A stretch of 64,000 bases of DNA from Oasisia sp. SBJ-2009 (GCA_964017155.1 OZ024867.1:20225731-20289730), one strand, 5' to 3'. Positions 24,235 through 39,912 are shown, counted from the first letter of the stretch. Translations and numbers: made by a program. The notes: generated by a model not told the origin, from the letters alone.

Positions 24235-24486
24235 TGGTGTAGACGCTCTCATGCAGGGCGTTGCTGCGCTGGTCCCCGCTCACGGCGACAAAGATGACAT
24301 TGTAGCCGGTGCCAGCCGTCAGACCTGTCACAGTCGCATAGATTGACATCTCGTCGGAGCTCATCACCTTGAGCCCAGCCATAGTTGTCATGACGACTCT
24401 ATACGTCCCCACTAGGCCTGACGCCGGCGCTTCCCACGTCACTTTCAGCACATCAGTAGCGGCGGCCGGTGTCAGCTTTGTGGGTC
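24235..24486 (-). CDS. FN3 exon 2, intact
   Basis: An FN3 domain of 84 codons, phase 1 to 1. The donor is ACACCA then GTAAGT (edge 24,235). I chose the acceptor ACCAAAG (edge 24,486) because it keeps phase 1 and a length divisible by three; the nearby CATAG at 24,495 does not. The sequence includes TKLTPAAATDVLKVTWEAPA, then VTGLTAGTGYNVIFVAVSGD and an ESVYTS ending. The A strand is slightly short. Probable extracellular repeat of the same protein as the other FN3 exons. Confidence 0.83.
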
Positions 24487-24519
24487 CTTTGGTCCTATGA
24501 CAACACAATTATATTTCTG

Positions 24520-25163
<644 letters not shown>

Positions 25164-25242
25164 TATATCCATGTTTGTCTGAGTTCTTAAGTTAATGTCC
25201 CTTTTCTCCAAATACTACAAATACAATAATATTTAAACATAC

Positions 25243-25504
25243 TCGTGTAGAACTGTCTTCATACAGTGTCGCTCTGTTGGTCACCACTCAGAGTGACCAA
25301 GGCGACGGTCTACTCGGGGCCGGCACTCAGGCCGTCGAACATCACCTTCCGTACGGCAGTGCCATTCACAGTGTGTTCTTTCCCGTCTACATTCTGCAGC
25401 TTGATGTTGTACTCCCCCACCTTCCCCGACACTGGGGTCCCACGATAAAACGAGGCTGGCCACTGTGTGAGAGATCATACGCAGGTTTCGCGCACCATTA
25501 GGCC
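25243..25504 (-). pseudogene. FN3 exon 1, frameshift plus two stops
   Basis: The acceptor is TTATTTCCAG (edge 25,504) and the donor ACACGA then GTATGT (edge 25,243). It begins PNGARNLRMISHTVASLVLS with the conserved Trp following. One extra base in the C run at about 25,431-25,440 breaks the frame, and the domain continues in another frame as GKVGEYNIKLQNVDGKEH and VALVTLSGDQQSD. That frame has a TAG at 25,310-25,312 and a TGA at 25,259-25,261. The length of 262 nt is one more than the 261 nt of intact exon 5. It is the 5'-most FN3 exon in the window, and no promoter or signal-peptide exon was found upstream. Confidence 0.77.
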
Positions 25505-26022
25505 CTGGAAATAAAATAACATACACGTATATGTATGTGTTATTTGTTTATGTGCTCAAATGGAGCTGTGTATTTCTTGCCTCGAAGCGGTGCGCGGTAC
25601 GTAACGTATATTCCATACGGTATACGGGACACATTACGGTGTAGTCTCGAGGCGTTCCGCATGATAACAATGGACCAGAAACGTACAGTGGCGCCACACT
25701 GTGGATGGGTAGGACAATGTCGTCGATCAACTCGACCCATCTGCTCTTCTCCCGTTCGCTTTTCGAACAGAAGATGAGGTCAGGATGTGTTGAATGACGT
25801 ATTTCTGTGCAACTGTAAAACTTTACCATGGTTATTGAATATTCAAAAGACGCGACGTAAAATATTGAATGAAATATCTGTTTAAGACCGGTTTCAAAAC
25901 CGTATAAACCGTTTGTCAGAGCTAGCCATTTTCTTCCCAGTCCAGCACAAACAAATTCTTCCTTCTATAAATATTGGCAGCTAATCTTTTCCCCAATCCT
26001 ATCCTTCAATACAAGGAGACCC

Positions 26023-26195
26023 AGCGCCGCTGTAGCGCTAAAAAAATTCCGGCGTTATAAACGTTCCGATTGACGTTTTTGCGCATGCGCGATATATGTA
26101 AAATCATCAATGTGCAGCGAAAAGACGAAGCATTTATTTAAATACTACGGTTGTTCGTTATGATGTATATGAGCCATTCTACAGTAAAGTGTATT
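26023..26195 (+). repeat. Left terminal inverted repeat
   Basis: It includes the palindrome GCGCATGCGC at 26,081-26,090 and, near its inner edge, GAGCCATTCTACAGTAAAGT, which recurs inverted near 29,525. Confidence 0.75.
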
Positions 26196-27848
26196 TTTCA
26201 GCCAAAAAAGTTTCCAAATTTATGTTTGCTTAATTTATCCAAAACATTGTTATTAAGATAGACCAAGGTGTCGACATCAATGGCCAACAGTCAGCAGCGA
26301 TCGATATTAACACACTTAGCCGATGTGTTCATTTAAAAACACTTACCATCGCCGCATGTCTTAACCATAACGAAACTGGACATGTTAATTATATGCCAAT
26401 AATGTCATACTTTAAAGTGGCATGCTTAAAGTAATGCTATTTTTCGATTACATTGATATCAACATTCGAACATTAGATGACAAATGTGGTAGTATAACGT
26501 ATTTTTTTGTAATTATACTGACACAGAGTATCAGGATATGATTTGTTCCATAACCTGGTTATTTGGTTTCATATAGTTATGCAGAATACTCGGGAAATAC
26601 CTCTGATCAAAAGCTAGATACCTGAAATGATTACTTAGGACAGTTACACATCAAAAAAATATTAAATGTTTGTACTGTATTGTATTACTATAAAAAAGTA
26701 ATAATGTCTAACTTGTGTTATGGCTAAGACAAAGCGTTATGGCTAAGACATTATTGTTATGGCTAAGACATGTATTCGTATATATACGCCTAATTTGACG
26801 AAAAATGTTTGTATTACATAATTGCATAATAATACTGTGTATGTGCGGGTGTGTGTTTGTTTGTGTGTATGTGTGTGCGCGAGCGTGCGCGCATGTATGT
26901 GTTTATTATAGAACTTGCTATTTTCTTTCAATATCATATAAACAGTGATTATGAATGCAGAACAGACATGTTATTATTCGAAGATAACTTTATTAAAAGC
27001 CACATATCCAGGGGTAGAAATAACTCAAAAATGTTGGTAGCCATGCGGGCTACTAGCTTGACATTTCTGGTAGCCCACACCCATATCTGGTAGCCCAAAA
27101 TGTATAAATAAATTACTCAGTATATAACTCACTAACTAAAATTGTGGGCAAGGTGGTGTTTTTGTTGAAGCGTTGTCGCTCTCTTGTGGGGGCCTCTGTT
27201 GCATTACTTTTGTTTTAGTAAATATCAGTTTAGCACGAATCATCGTTTAGCATGCAATAACGGGCAAAAGTAGAAACTAAGTCAACTGCAGCACTTGGTT
27301 TGTGGCATTATGGATGAATAAAAACGGATCAGAAATGCAATTTCTTGTCAGTTCATATCAACTATTCTAAAACGAAACACTTGTGTTGCTTTGTAACAAC
27401 TATTTTAATGTATAAAAGTTCTACTATATTTAGTAGAACAACGCAGATATTTTGCTATGTATATTTAACATATATTTACAAATATTGTGTTGATGAAAGG
27501 CATCTGTATTTGTTAAGTTTCCCACTAAAATAATGTGGCATACGGCCATATCCAAATTGCCTAATAACATTAACTTGTATAACACCCTGTATATTAAAAA
27601 AATATTGTTCAAAGGTAGTTCCCCTTTTTGACATTTGAATACAACATCGATAAAGTTATTATTGTAAAACATAAAATCAACATAATTTAGCAGTGCTTAT
27701 ACTCAGTTATATGTGCACATTTTACCCATATTATAAAAAAAATTGAATGATTCAATTAATCAATTTAATATCCTCAAATGTGTTGTCCAAATTGCACATG
27801 TATTATTGATTATTGTTTATTATAATATAGATACTAGGCTTACATACT

Positions 27849-28082
27849 TTAACATGTTTTAACATTTATTAATTTGCATTTCCTCCGATATGTTCGTTGA
27901 GCCAACTTCCATTTCCGTTTATGATTCCTTTTATCTCTCTCCGACATTGTCTGCGTTTGCAGAGCTTTCACTTCCTTTCGCTTATTTCTCCGATCCTTTT
28001 CCTTAGCCAAATACGCGGCATGCTTTGTTGGTGACGCTAGTACTTTCTCCATATACTTTCTTTGTCTTTCATTGTTGCTCAT
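27849..28082 (-). CDS. Small basic ORF inside the DNA transposon, 77 residues
   Basis: It starts MSNNERQRKYMEKVLASPTK and continues with a charged, helix-prone KEKDRRNKRKEV and SERDKRNHKRKWKLAQRTYR. It is strongly Arg/Lys-rich. I recall similar R-x-R-x-Y-R/K-K-basic openings at the N-terminus of longer uncharacterised, transposon-linked invertebrate proteins, but cannot verify this. It lies in the interior of the inverted-repeat element, so it is probably the surviving first exon of its cargo gene or transposase. Nucleic-acid binding is inferred from composition only. Confidence 0.45.
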   Translation of the reverse strand: MSNNERQRKYMEKVLASPTKHAAYLAKEKDRRNKRKEVKALQTQTMSERDKRNHKRKWKLAQRTYRRKCKLINVKTC

Positions 28083-28204
28083 TGCCTTTTTCTTTCGTGC
28101 AATCTTCTTTCAGCAATCTGTACATACGCCATGCTTCATTACGTGAATGCCATATATGTTAGTGTATGTTATTATGTTTATCTTCACTATAGTATAGTAG
28201 TCAA

Positions 28205-28530
<326 letters not shown>

Positions 28531-28552
28531 TTATATGATATCAGATACCGTG

Positions 28553-28640
28553 TGTGTATGTGCGTGCGGTATGCGTGCGTGCGTGCGTACATACGTGTAT
28601 GCGTGCGTACGTACGTGCATGCGTGCGCGCACACACGAGC
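28553..28640. repeat. GTGC/GTAC-rich microsatellite
   Basis: GTGCGT and GTACGT repeats follow the TA block. Confidence 0.8.
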
Positions 28641-29514
28641 GTGGTAATGTGCATCTATGACTATGTACTATACTCTATACATATAATTGTTGTACTAAGC
28701 TACATCATTTACACTGTAATTCTTTGTATTTTAGTATGTTGTCTTAGCCATAACGAAGTTGTCTTAGCCATAACATATTGTTTTGTTATGGCTAAGACGT
28801 TATGGCTCAGACAATATTTTTACAAATTGACCTCTGGAATGCATAACTCGCTTGAAGTATGTTTCAGCGACATACCATGTTGGTATGTAAACAATTCCAC
28901 ATAACTTGTATATTCTATATGTTATGCTAATAAAAAGTTACATAACATTTAGCACGTTATGGCTCAGACAGGTAGAAAACCTACGCGGCGAATTTCAGTC
29001 AGACAAGCAATATTTTGGGAAGGTATATAACAAACGTTGCCACCAAACATGTGTTTTTTACAAAAGAGATTAAAATAGGTTACTGCTGCAACAGTTATGG
29101 TTTGTACCAGTTTCAACCATTTCGAACATTGGCACTGTGCTTGAAACGTTATGGCTAAGACACAATATCCATGGGACAAACTGTCAAACTCAATATCTTT
29201 TTTAATATTGACATTTCCTTAAACATATCCGGTAAAATATGATTGCTAAATAAATGCAATTAGTCTGCATTAGCATCAGAAGTAAGCTGCTGTTAAGCAA
29301 ACACGCAATAGTAATGGTTAAAGTACAAATATATTAGATGGGACACGTTATGGTCAAGACATTCCAACATGTCAAATTGAAAAAAACCTATCAAATGACT
29401 TAATATCTGTTATTGTAGTGACTTAGCATATTGGGGGGATTATAGCAAACATACAACAGCATTCGTTTTTTTTTGTTAAGCGGTTCTTGAAAATGAAAAG
29501 CTAGGGACAAGAAA

Positions 29515-29876
29515 ATACAACTTACTGTAGAATGGCTCATATAACCTCTCAGCAAAGTTATTTGTCGCATATTAACACGAGGCAAACACGTTTTGAGCCA
29601 CATTTTTATAGCAGGCGTAAATCACGTGACAGTAGTTTGCCATAATCCGTGACAGTGATATATAAGAAACGTAATATGTTATTGCATTGAACGAGATTTT
29701 AAGAAACTCTTCATAGCAATCATCACAGGAGAGTTGACGAATAGCTCGTGGCATTTATACCGAAAATGCTTTGTTGTTTCGCTGGACATTGGTGATTTTA
29801 CATTTATTGCGCATGCGCAGAAACGTCAATCAGAACGTTTTTAACGACCAGAAAAATGTAAGCGCGACAGCGCCCG
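29515..29876 (-). repeat. Right terminal inverted repeat
   Basis: It includes GCGCATGCGC at 29,809-29,818, at the same ~52-bp distance from the GCTGT end word as on the left. The inner shared word is about 190 bp further in than on the left, so the two arms differ by an indel. Confidence 0.75.
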
Positions 29877-32100
<2,224 letters not shown>

Positions 32101-32217
32101 CTCTTGGCCAATCGCGCGTACATTGCACAAATACGCCAAACCTTTATACTAAGACGCCTAATAATTAAATATTTGTAGACTTTGTAGAAATAAAATATAG
32201 TTAACGGTAGAGCAGGA

Positions 32218-32218
<1 letters not shown>

Positions 32219-32287
<69 letters not shown>

Positions 32288-32365
32288 TGTGTGTGTGTGT
32301 GAGTGTGTGTGTGTGTGTGAGTGTGTGTGTGAGTGTGTGTGTGTGAGTGTGTGTGTGCGTATGTA
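32219..32365. repeat. (GT)n microsatellite
   Basis: A GT run with GAGT interruptions, followed to about 32,600 by looser GTGCGT-type sequence. Confidence 0.95.
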
Positions 32366-32599
32366 TGTATGTGTGTACATGCATGTTTGTGTGTGCGTGT
32401 GTGTGCATATATGTATATGCATGTGTGCGCGTGCGCGAACGAGCGATTCCGCACTTGTATGTATGTGCTTAAGTGCATGCATCAATATGAATAACAGTGA
32501 TTGTTTGTGTGTTTGTGCTATGCGTGCGTGCACGCGTGCGTGCGTGCGTACGTGTGTAGGTTCTTACGTGTTAGTTCGTACATGCGTGAGTGTATGCTC

Positions 32600-33075
32600 A
32601 CATTTTAGTGTTTGTGTTGTCGAAGTCAGTTAGGAAAACGGCTATAATCTCCTACGGGAACGTTTGTCCAAACGTTATCGGTTGTGTTGATCTATCACGT
32701 GATGACTGCGGGGAGCAATGACGTCATAAGGCTACGTCTTACGTATTTTACGCAGTAGCATATGTTATCATCCAAGCAAGCTCCGGTGATATCTAAAAAC
32801 GGGGATAGTGAGTAGTGTTCTTGCTAATTTTATGTAATGTTTATATTACATACTAAGCAAACCGAATGTTTCCACTGTCTGTAATTTATGTACAAATTGA
32901 ATCACGTGGTATTTCTACGTGACTTGTCGAAGACAGCGCCGTCTGGCGACTATTGCACTAGAGAGAAGTAACAACGAATCACTGCAAGCTGGCCAAGAAC
33001 ACGGCCGTTTGACTACGTCAGTTACTTTGATGTATTTTCACACTCTGTATAGAACTCGTTTCACCGTGTAACTGC
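32600..33075. other. No gene seen; CRE-like word
   Basis: Contains one TGACGTCA palindrome (CRE-type consensus) near 32,730. No gene start was found beside it, so its relevance is unknown. Confidence 0.3.
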
Positions 33076-33079
33076 GGCA

Positions 33080-33834
33080 CTGGTGTCTCTATATACTAGT
33101 GTCATTATGCATTGGTGTTTCTATGCACTGGTGTCTCTATACACTGGTGTTTCTATGCACTGGTGTTTCTATGCACTGGTATCTCTATGTACTGGTGTTT
33201 CTATGTACTGGTGTCTCCATGCATTGGTGTCTCTATGTACTGGTGTATCTATGTACTGGTGTCTCCATGCATTGGTGTCTCTATGTACTGGTGTATCTAT
33301 GCACTGGTGTCTCTATGTACTGGTGTATCTATGTACTGGTGTCTCCATGCATTGGCGTCTCTATGCATTGGTGTCTCTATGCACTGGTGACTCTATGTAC
33401 TGGTGTCTCCATGCATTGGTGTCTCTATGTACTGGTGTATCTATGTACTGGTGTATCTATGCACTGGTGTCTCTATGTACTGGTGTATCTATGTACTGGT
33501 GTTTCTATGTACTGGTGTATCTATGTACTGGTGTATCTATGTACTGGTGTCTCTATGTACTGGTGTATCTATGTACTGGTGTTTCTATGTACTGGTGTCT
33601 CTATGCACGGGTGTTTCTATGCACTGGTGTTTCTATGCACTGGTGTCTCTATACACTGGTGTTTCTATGTACTGGTGTCTCTATGCACTGGTGTTTCTAT
33701 GCACTGGTGTCTCTATGTACTGGTGTATCTATGCACTGGTGTCTCTATGTACTGGTGTCTCTATGCACTGGTGTCTCCATGCACTGGTGTCTCTATGCAC
33801 TGGTGACTCTATGTACTGGTGACTCGTTGTGCAG
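33080..33834. repeat. 16-bp minisatellite, about 47 copies
   Basis: The consensus is CTATGCACTGGTGTCT with GTACT/GCACT and TCTC/TATC/TTTC variants. Because 16 is not divisible by 3, three units (48 bp) restore frame. All three plus frames therefore read the same 16-residue cycle, of the type CTGVSMYWCLYALVSL, without stops. The 291-codon frame at 33,083-33,958 is explained by this and is not accepted as a gene. Confidence 0.95.
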
Positions 33835-35029
33835 GAGTAGCAGGCGTGTCCTAAGCTCATCCCCTACAGCTGCAGGCTGGAGGGAAACGACACACAAGGG
33901 AAATGTAGATATGTCAACTAAGAGCACTGGTATTGTCAAATGCAGGTCAGGTTGCTAAAGAGATCTTTTCTATATGCCCTCGAGGCATAGCTGTAACGAT
34001 GAAAGATGCCACAGCAGTTACTGCACATTTGAATAAATGCGACTAGCGCTAAGGGCAAAGTCGCTGCAGCAAAATAAACAATGACACATAAATATAGGAT
34101 ATAGCCCTGGGTGTATCTATATACAATGTTTTTTAAAATGACAAATACAAATATTATTTAGATCTAACAAATAAATCGTATATATCATGTGCTTTAAAAG
34201 CATATATTACCTATTTAAAAACAATTAAGCTAGTTAATATATAAATCATCATATATCTAAAATGCCTTTTAAAAAGATAAATTATATATATAAACAGTAT
34301 TATGTTAACCTAATAAAATAATAATATATATATATAAAATGTAATTAAAATATTTATGTTCTGGGGCGCAATACCCCGATCCAACGCATCTGGAGAAGTA
34401 TCTCTGTATTATATTGTTTTAAGACCTTCAATGATCAGATCAACATCAAGAACCGCGATAGCAAACGTTTATTTGATCAACAAAATACATCACAGCAACA
34501 TTGTAGTCGTCGTATAAAACAATGTTCCTTTACGAAACATGTACCGTTATATATGTTGTGTAAAACCAAGGTTGTGACTGGGATACGAAATCAATCATAT
34601 GTTCAGTTGTTTCAAAGGTTATAATTGAAGATAACTAATATTTTACAACATTCCATCACCGATACTTTAAATAAAGTAAGAAACTATTGTATGTAAGAAA
34701 ACCTGAACAACTTGTATCTGTTTACGTTGTAGGAAATTAACTTCGACCCATCAGCTAAAATTAAGTAATGTAATTTCTTACAAAATAACCATATATTGGC
34801 GCTATGAACAATATATTCAATAGTGAATGTGTTTGTCCGTTCATGGGGTGCTGTGGTGCTGTGGTGCAGTATCCGTATGTGTTGTGTTTAGTTGTGTAGA
34901 CCCGTATGTGTGTTTGTTCTTTACATGTGTTCCATCACCGGTAACGTTAAATAAAACAAATACAACAACAGCAAACGTGAAAAAAGGTGTATTTATTTTT
35001 GCTTGTGGGTGGTGTGGTGTGTGGTTTGT

Positions 35030-35061
<32 letters not shown>

Positions 35062-35985
35062 TTGTGCGTGAGTGCATGAGTGTGTTTGTGCGTGAGTGCA
35101 TGAGTGTGTGAGTGCTCACGTTGGATACGCATTATCAAACATTATACATAGACACATAAAACGTCTTCCATTTGGAAGTCAATAATTTTTTCCCACACAA
35201 CTACTTGTGCGGGTTCCTTTGGTCCTTTTGCTCCACACATTTGCTCCGCTAACATGGAAATTGTTATGTTCACACAACACAAACGTTGTCATTGTTGTTT
35301 ATCGTACGAAAAGATATGTGGGGTGGCAACTCTTGGGCTGATTGGTGCTGGAACTGGGCTTTGAAATCACGCGTGTATTGGCAGCGCTCAGTTCTTCCTG
35401 CAATAATAGAAAACACACAATAATCATCTTAAGACAGAATCCAGTGTAAAGGGTAACCTAAATGTTAATAAGGCAGAATATCTTAAAGTCATACAATTAA
35501 TCAATTAGATAATATACGGATGGCTTTTCAGTAAATACTGATATGGTTACTATTGACTCTCATATTAAATACATCTTTAGTCAGATTTATATCAGACACT
35601 ATGAGCAAAGTTAATTCTTTGAAATTAACATAAGGCAAACAGGTTTCGGAGACGTTTTGTTAGCAAATGCAGTGGCATCATCGCAAGCCACTGTGTGTTG
35701 TCGCTGCGCTGCGCTACTATACCCCTGGCTGATCATCTCCGAAAACCTTAGGAGTGACCTGTACAATTATTGCAAGTGACTTCGCAGTCACTATTGCACC
35801 AGCCGTGGGAACAGCGCAAATACACCCCCAGTACATAACAAGTGGGAATCCCAAAACATTACGACCCATTCACATCGTAAACATTAACATGAGCAGTGTA
35901 TGGGTGAAATCACACAACTTTACATTACGTAACCGGAGGCTGACCACAATCCTTGTGGGCTGTTTCAACTATTAAGAGGAATTTT
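33835..35985. other. No gene seen; minor GT tracts
   Basis: AT-rich sequence. A GT microsatellite lies at about 35,010-35,062, next to two tandem copies of GTGAGTGCATGAGTGTGTTT-like words. Nothing else was recognised. Confidence 0.5.
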
Positions 35986-35987
35986 GT

Positions 35988-36925
35988 AAAAGGTTAGAGG
36001 GAAGGGTATAGCAGGGGTAGAGTGAATGGGGTAGCAGGGGTAGCGTGAAGGGTATAGCAGGGGTAGAGTGATGGGTGTAGCAGGGGTAGAGTGAATGGGG
36101 TAGCAGGGGTAGAGTGAAGGGTATAGCAGGGGTAGAGTGAAGGGTATAGCAGGGGTAGAGTGATTGGTGTAGCAGGGGTAGAGTGAAGGGTGTAGCAGGG
36201 GTAGAGTGAAGGGTATAGCAGGGGTAGAATGATGGGTGTAGCAGGGGTAGAGTGAAGGGTGTAGCAGGGGTAGAGTGAAGGGTATAGCAGGGGTAGAGTG
36301 ATGGGTGTAGCAGGGGTAGAGTGATGGGTGTAGCAGGGGTAGAGTGAAGGGTGTAGCAGGGGTAGAGGGAAGGGTGTAGCAGGGGTAGACTGAAGGGTGT
36401 AGCAAGGTTAGAGTGAAGGGTGTAGCAGGGGTAGAGTGAAGGGTATAGCAGGGGTAGACTGAAGGGTGTAGCAGGGGTAGAGTGAAGGGTGTAGCAGGGG
36501 TAGAGTGAAGGGTGTAGCAGGGGTAGGGTGAAGGGTGTAGCAGGGGTAGACTGAAGGGTATAGCAGGGGTAGAGTGAAGGGTGTAGCAGGGGTAGAGTGA
36601 AGGGTGTAGCAGGGGTAGAGTGAAGGGTGTAGCAGGGGTAGAGTGAAGGGTGTAGCAGGGGTAGAGTGAAGGGTGTAGCAGGGGTAGGGTGTAGCAGGGG
36701 TAGACTGAAGGGTATATCAGGGGTAGAGTGAAGGGTGTAGCAGGGGTAGAGTGAAGGGTGTAGCAGGGGTAGGGTGAAGGGTATAGCAGGGGTAGACTGA
36801 AGGGTATAGCAGGGGTAGAGTGAAGGGTATAGCAGGGGTAGACTGAAGGGTATAGCAGGGGTAGAGTGAAGGGTGTAGCAGGGGTAGAGTGAAGGGTGTA
36901 GCAGGGGTAGACTGAAGGGTGGTAC
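35988..36925. repeat. 23-bp minisatellite, about 40 copies
   Basis: The core is GGGGTAGAGTGAAGGG followed by TGTAGCA or TATAGCA. As 23 is not divisible by 3, three units give a 23-residue cycle on the minus strand (type PLLHPSLYPCYTLHSTPATP) that is open in every frame. The 325-codon minus frame is therefore an artefact. The plus strand is strongly G-rich. Confidence 0.95.
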
Positions 36926-37081
36926 CAGTGTAATCAGCAGTAGCAACACCTGGCACTTGAGATTGCCCAGTGGTATTTATGCCATAAATCAGGTGCAGAA
37001 CTACACATTAGTCCATAAACTATTAACAATGAGGTTGGACTAGTAAACCTGCCAGCTAACTAGTCAGGTGGTCTTGTAAAG

Positions 37082-37318
<237 letters not shown>

Positions 37319-37448
37319 TTGTCTTTAAAAAAGGATATGCATTGTACAACTCATGATCTACAATATATGGGATGGTCACAACAAAATGCAAGTGAATTCC
37401 AGATGTATCCACTATAAGAACAGTTCAACCGGTTGACAGCAATATGAA

Positions 37449-37817
37449 TCATTTAGCATTCAACATTCTAATGGCCACAGACACAAAACTCCTGCTATAG
37501 CGAGATGTTTTACATTTTATACAACGGTATCTCCTTCGAGACGGAAGTACATGGAAGAACGTAGAGAGCGGGTGATCAGACTCAGTAGCGACAGCACGAG
37601 CTTTCTTCAAAATTGCAAGGTCGATTATTTCGGAGAGCATTGATGAAGGTAAGCCAATGATCTTGGCGGAAACGTGTGAGATTTTCAGAAGCCTGTTACG
37701 GTTTTTCACCGAAAGAGCAGGGTAGTAACAAATGCTGCAGTAGGTTATGAGAGGCTCAATTATGCTACGGTAAAGACGTAGAAGAAGTAGTGGATCAACG
37801 TAGAAAGCTCGTAACTT
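37449..37817 (-). pseudogene. LINE ORF2 C-terminal fragment (reverse transcriptase end)
   Basis: The minus frame runs from KLRAFYVDPLLLLRLYRSII through EPLITYCSICYYPAL and HVLPSRRRYRCIKCKTSRYS to a stop at 37,449. This pattern (IIEPLITYC, HPL, LPS-RRYR, SF-x-A-x-R-x-LN) is characteristic of the end of ORF2 in Jockey/CR1-like non-LTR retrotransposons. A TGA at 37,818-37,820 lies just upstream, so the copy is 5'-truncated or broken there. It is followed by a short 3' UTR and the tetranucleotide tail. It may or may not be the same family as the LINE fragments in the 39.9-59.7 kb array, since the regions do not overlap. Confidence 0.85.
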
Positions 37818-37829
37818 TCATCTACCCCA

Positions 37830-38460
37830 CCCTACAGAAGTCAACCAAGCCTTTGTAGTCACAGTGGTGCTAGCCCTAACCCATACACAGTCCTGTATGT
37901 AGTCAAGTCTCAAGTCATTAAAATATTGATAAATTGTTTGTATTTATTCAACATTGCACTTTGAGACATTGATAATATTTTCTAGTGAGTGACAATCTCC
38001 TTTTCAAACTGACACTGTTCACTTTAAATACATTACGGGCATGTTTTGTTGCACATTTGCACAAACACCAAATTGTAATTCACCATGCCATTTTCAAATT
38101 TACATTCATTACTTCACTTGACACAATATTGTTATATCAAGAGAGAGGTTGTTGCATTATATTTCCTGGTGCATTTGTGTTTATTACTGTCATACAACCT
38201 TACTGTGCTGCATAGTCTTAATGTTAGTGTTCTGTTGTGCTAATGTTGTACATATGAACAGTAACGTAATTTGTTTGGATAATGCGTATAATGTAGATTT
38301 TCCGATAACCCGTTAATCTAAGGAGACCAACAGTAAGATTCAGGTCGGACATTCCTGCCTAGTAGAATAATATTGAGATTACTGAACTTTTACAATATGT
38401 TTATGACAACATAGATTGTTATATTTGCGTGGTTTTTAACAGATGATGCAGACATGTGAG
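37830..38460. other. No gene seen
   Basis: AT-rich, with no recognised motifs. Confidence 0.5.
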
Positions 38461-38465
38461 ACAAA

Positions 38466-39065
38466 ATGAATCGCCTCTCTAGGAAGTGGGTATTTGGTGA
38501 CAGTGTCTCATTGCAACATGCAAAGAAAAGACGAGAACATAAAACTACAGTTGACAATACAATGTGTATCATATGCCAAGGAAGAAGGAACAAAGGACTG
38601 TTTAATGTACAGACTACAATGACTCCTAAACTTATGGTAGCAATGACAGCTAGACAGGATGACACTTTTCGTAGGCTACATAATGACTCAGCTGTGGAAA
38701 CGTGGGTGGAAAATAAGTCGTCAAAGTGACACGCAAAATGTAGGAATATGTACCTAAATGAAGAGTTATAAACTCACAGAAAAGAAACATTTACAAAGTA
38801 GTACATGTAGTTCAGCTTTAGCAGGTCAGAAGTGAAGCACATCACCATCAACGTGAACACCCATTTCTACTAGGAATCACAACCAACAATTTGATGTGAA
38901 TGGTGCCTGTGTTATATGCAACAAAAGGTGCATGAAAGGTCAGGAATCAACCTGCAAGGTTTCCACAGAAAGCAGTCAGCAGGCGATCATTGTTATGGCC
39001 AACAAATTGAAAAGGGAAGACATTTTTCTGAGATTGGTATATCTTATCACGCCCCACGCATGAAT
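38466..39065 (+). pseudogene. Broken coding fragment with two Cys-x-x-Cys motifs
   Basis: An 87-codon frame starts MNRLSRKWVFGDSVSLQHAK and contains TMCIICQGRRNKG; beyond its stop, HAKCRNMYLNEEL is still readable. After several stops a second piece appears in another frame at about 38,885-39,040: FDVNGACVICNKRCMKG followed by ESTCKVSTESSQ. The paired C-x-x-C blocks suggest one former zinc-binding protein, now split by stops and a frame change. I recall similar C-x-x-C-Q openings in transposon-linked invertebrate proteins, without being able to check. Probably non-functional. Confidence 0.45.
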
Positions 39066-39262
39066 GCTTTTAACAGTACTCGACTCCCTCCTGGTAGATC
39101 TGTGCAGCAGAGCATGTACAATATCACATTCGATTGTTTAGTTGAGCAGGTTGTCCACCTAGGTTATGATCCTAGATATGTGTATATATGATTGTTCGAG
39201 CAAACCTTTCTGTTTTCACCAAAAAATATGTTCTCTATTATGTTCAATGTTGGAAAATAAAC

Positions 39263-39263
39263 A

Positions 39264-39293
<30 letters not shown>
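39263..39293 (+). repeat. (ATTG)n tail
   Basis: Follows AATAAACAT and resembles the 3' tail of a LINE- or SINE-like element on the plus strand. The body upstream was not recognised. Confidence 0.6.
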
Positions 39294-39294
<1 letters not shown>

Positions 39295-39405
39295 ATACAT
39301 GCTCATAACTTTTGTACCAGCCACTTCTTTTTCTCAAATCTTGGAGATCTCACCTCATGTCATTATGGTAGTCACCAGCCAAAGCCCCAGTCTTCATCAT
39401 GGCCT

Positions 39406-39434
39406 CATCACCCTTTCCAACTGAAAGGGTGATG
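39406..39434. repeat. Perfect hairpin, 12-bp arms
   Basis: Arm CATCACCCTTTC (39,406-39,417), loop of 5, and the exact inverted arm (39,423-39,434). The word recurs at about 39,490. Confidence 0.85.
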
Positions 39435-39884
39435 GAATAGATAATTCACCATGAATCTAAATATACTGAACCTTGTTGGCCATGGGCACACCATCACCCT
39501 TTTGGGTATCAGCCAACCAAACCACAATGCTAGCAGACAAACTCCATGACTCTCCACCAGTCAGGACAATTCTAGTGGAGTAGATGTCATACCCATAGTG
39601 ACTACTCAGAGCACTGATGACACAAGTGTTAGGGTAGTTACAACATCACAATGGGAGTTTGACCAGGCAAGACACAAAGGTGTTATTCCAGTCTCCAGGT
39701 CCACTAGTGAGGACAATAACAATGGAGTAGGTGTCAAAGCAGACACACTGTGTAGTACTGGGGCAAATGTCAAAGTGAACACAATAGCAGAAGCCCTTGG
39801 CACTACTGACCAACAATCACACCCAGGTGATCATGAACCCTGGACATATCCAATAGCAGTCTATTTTAGCATCCACAATAGAAT

Positions 39885-39912
39885 GCTATTTTATCCACAC
39901 GGATAAAATAGC
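39885..39912. repeat. Perfect hairpin abutting the macrosatellite
   Basis: Arm GCTATTTTATCC (39,885-39,896), loop ACAC, and the exact inverted arm (39,901-39,912). LINE homology begins at the next base, so the hairpin sits at the left edge of the array. Confidence 0.85.

Noticed and set aside
25548..25829. Minus-strand stretch with FCSKSEREKSRWVELIDDI, resembling the end of a PH domain
   Set aside because: Only one short motif resembles a PH domain. The rest of the frame shows no fold, no clean exon edges and no neighbouring RhoGEF sequence, so chance similarity is possible.
27001..27110. GGTAGCC repeats near 27.0-27.1 kb
   Set aside because: The words GGCTAC and GGTAGCCC recur a few times, but with irregular spacing and no open frame; too short to define a feature.
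33083..33958. 291-codon plus-strand frame
   Set aside because: It is the translated 16-bp minisatellite, and equivalent frames exist in all three phases. Only the last ~40 codons are unique, and they carry no motif.
35972..36949. 325-codon minus-strand proline/leucine-rich frame
   Set aside because: It is a translation of the 23-bp minisatellite, with equivalent overlapping frames; there is no start context or splice support.
39598..39906. 102-codon plus frame left of the macrosatellite
   Set aside because: It has no recognised motif, no splice edges, and runs into the hairpin at the array edge; insufficient support.
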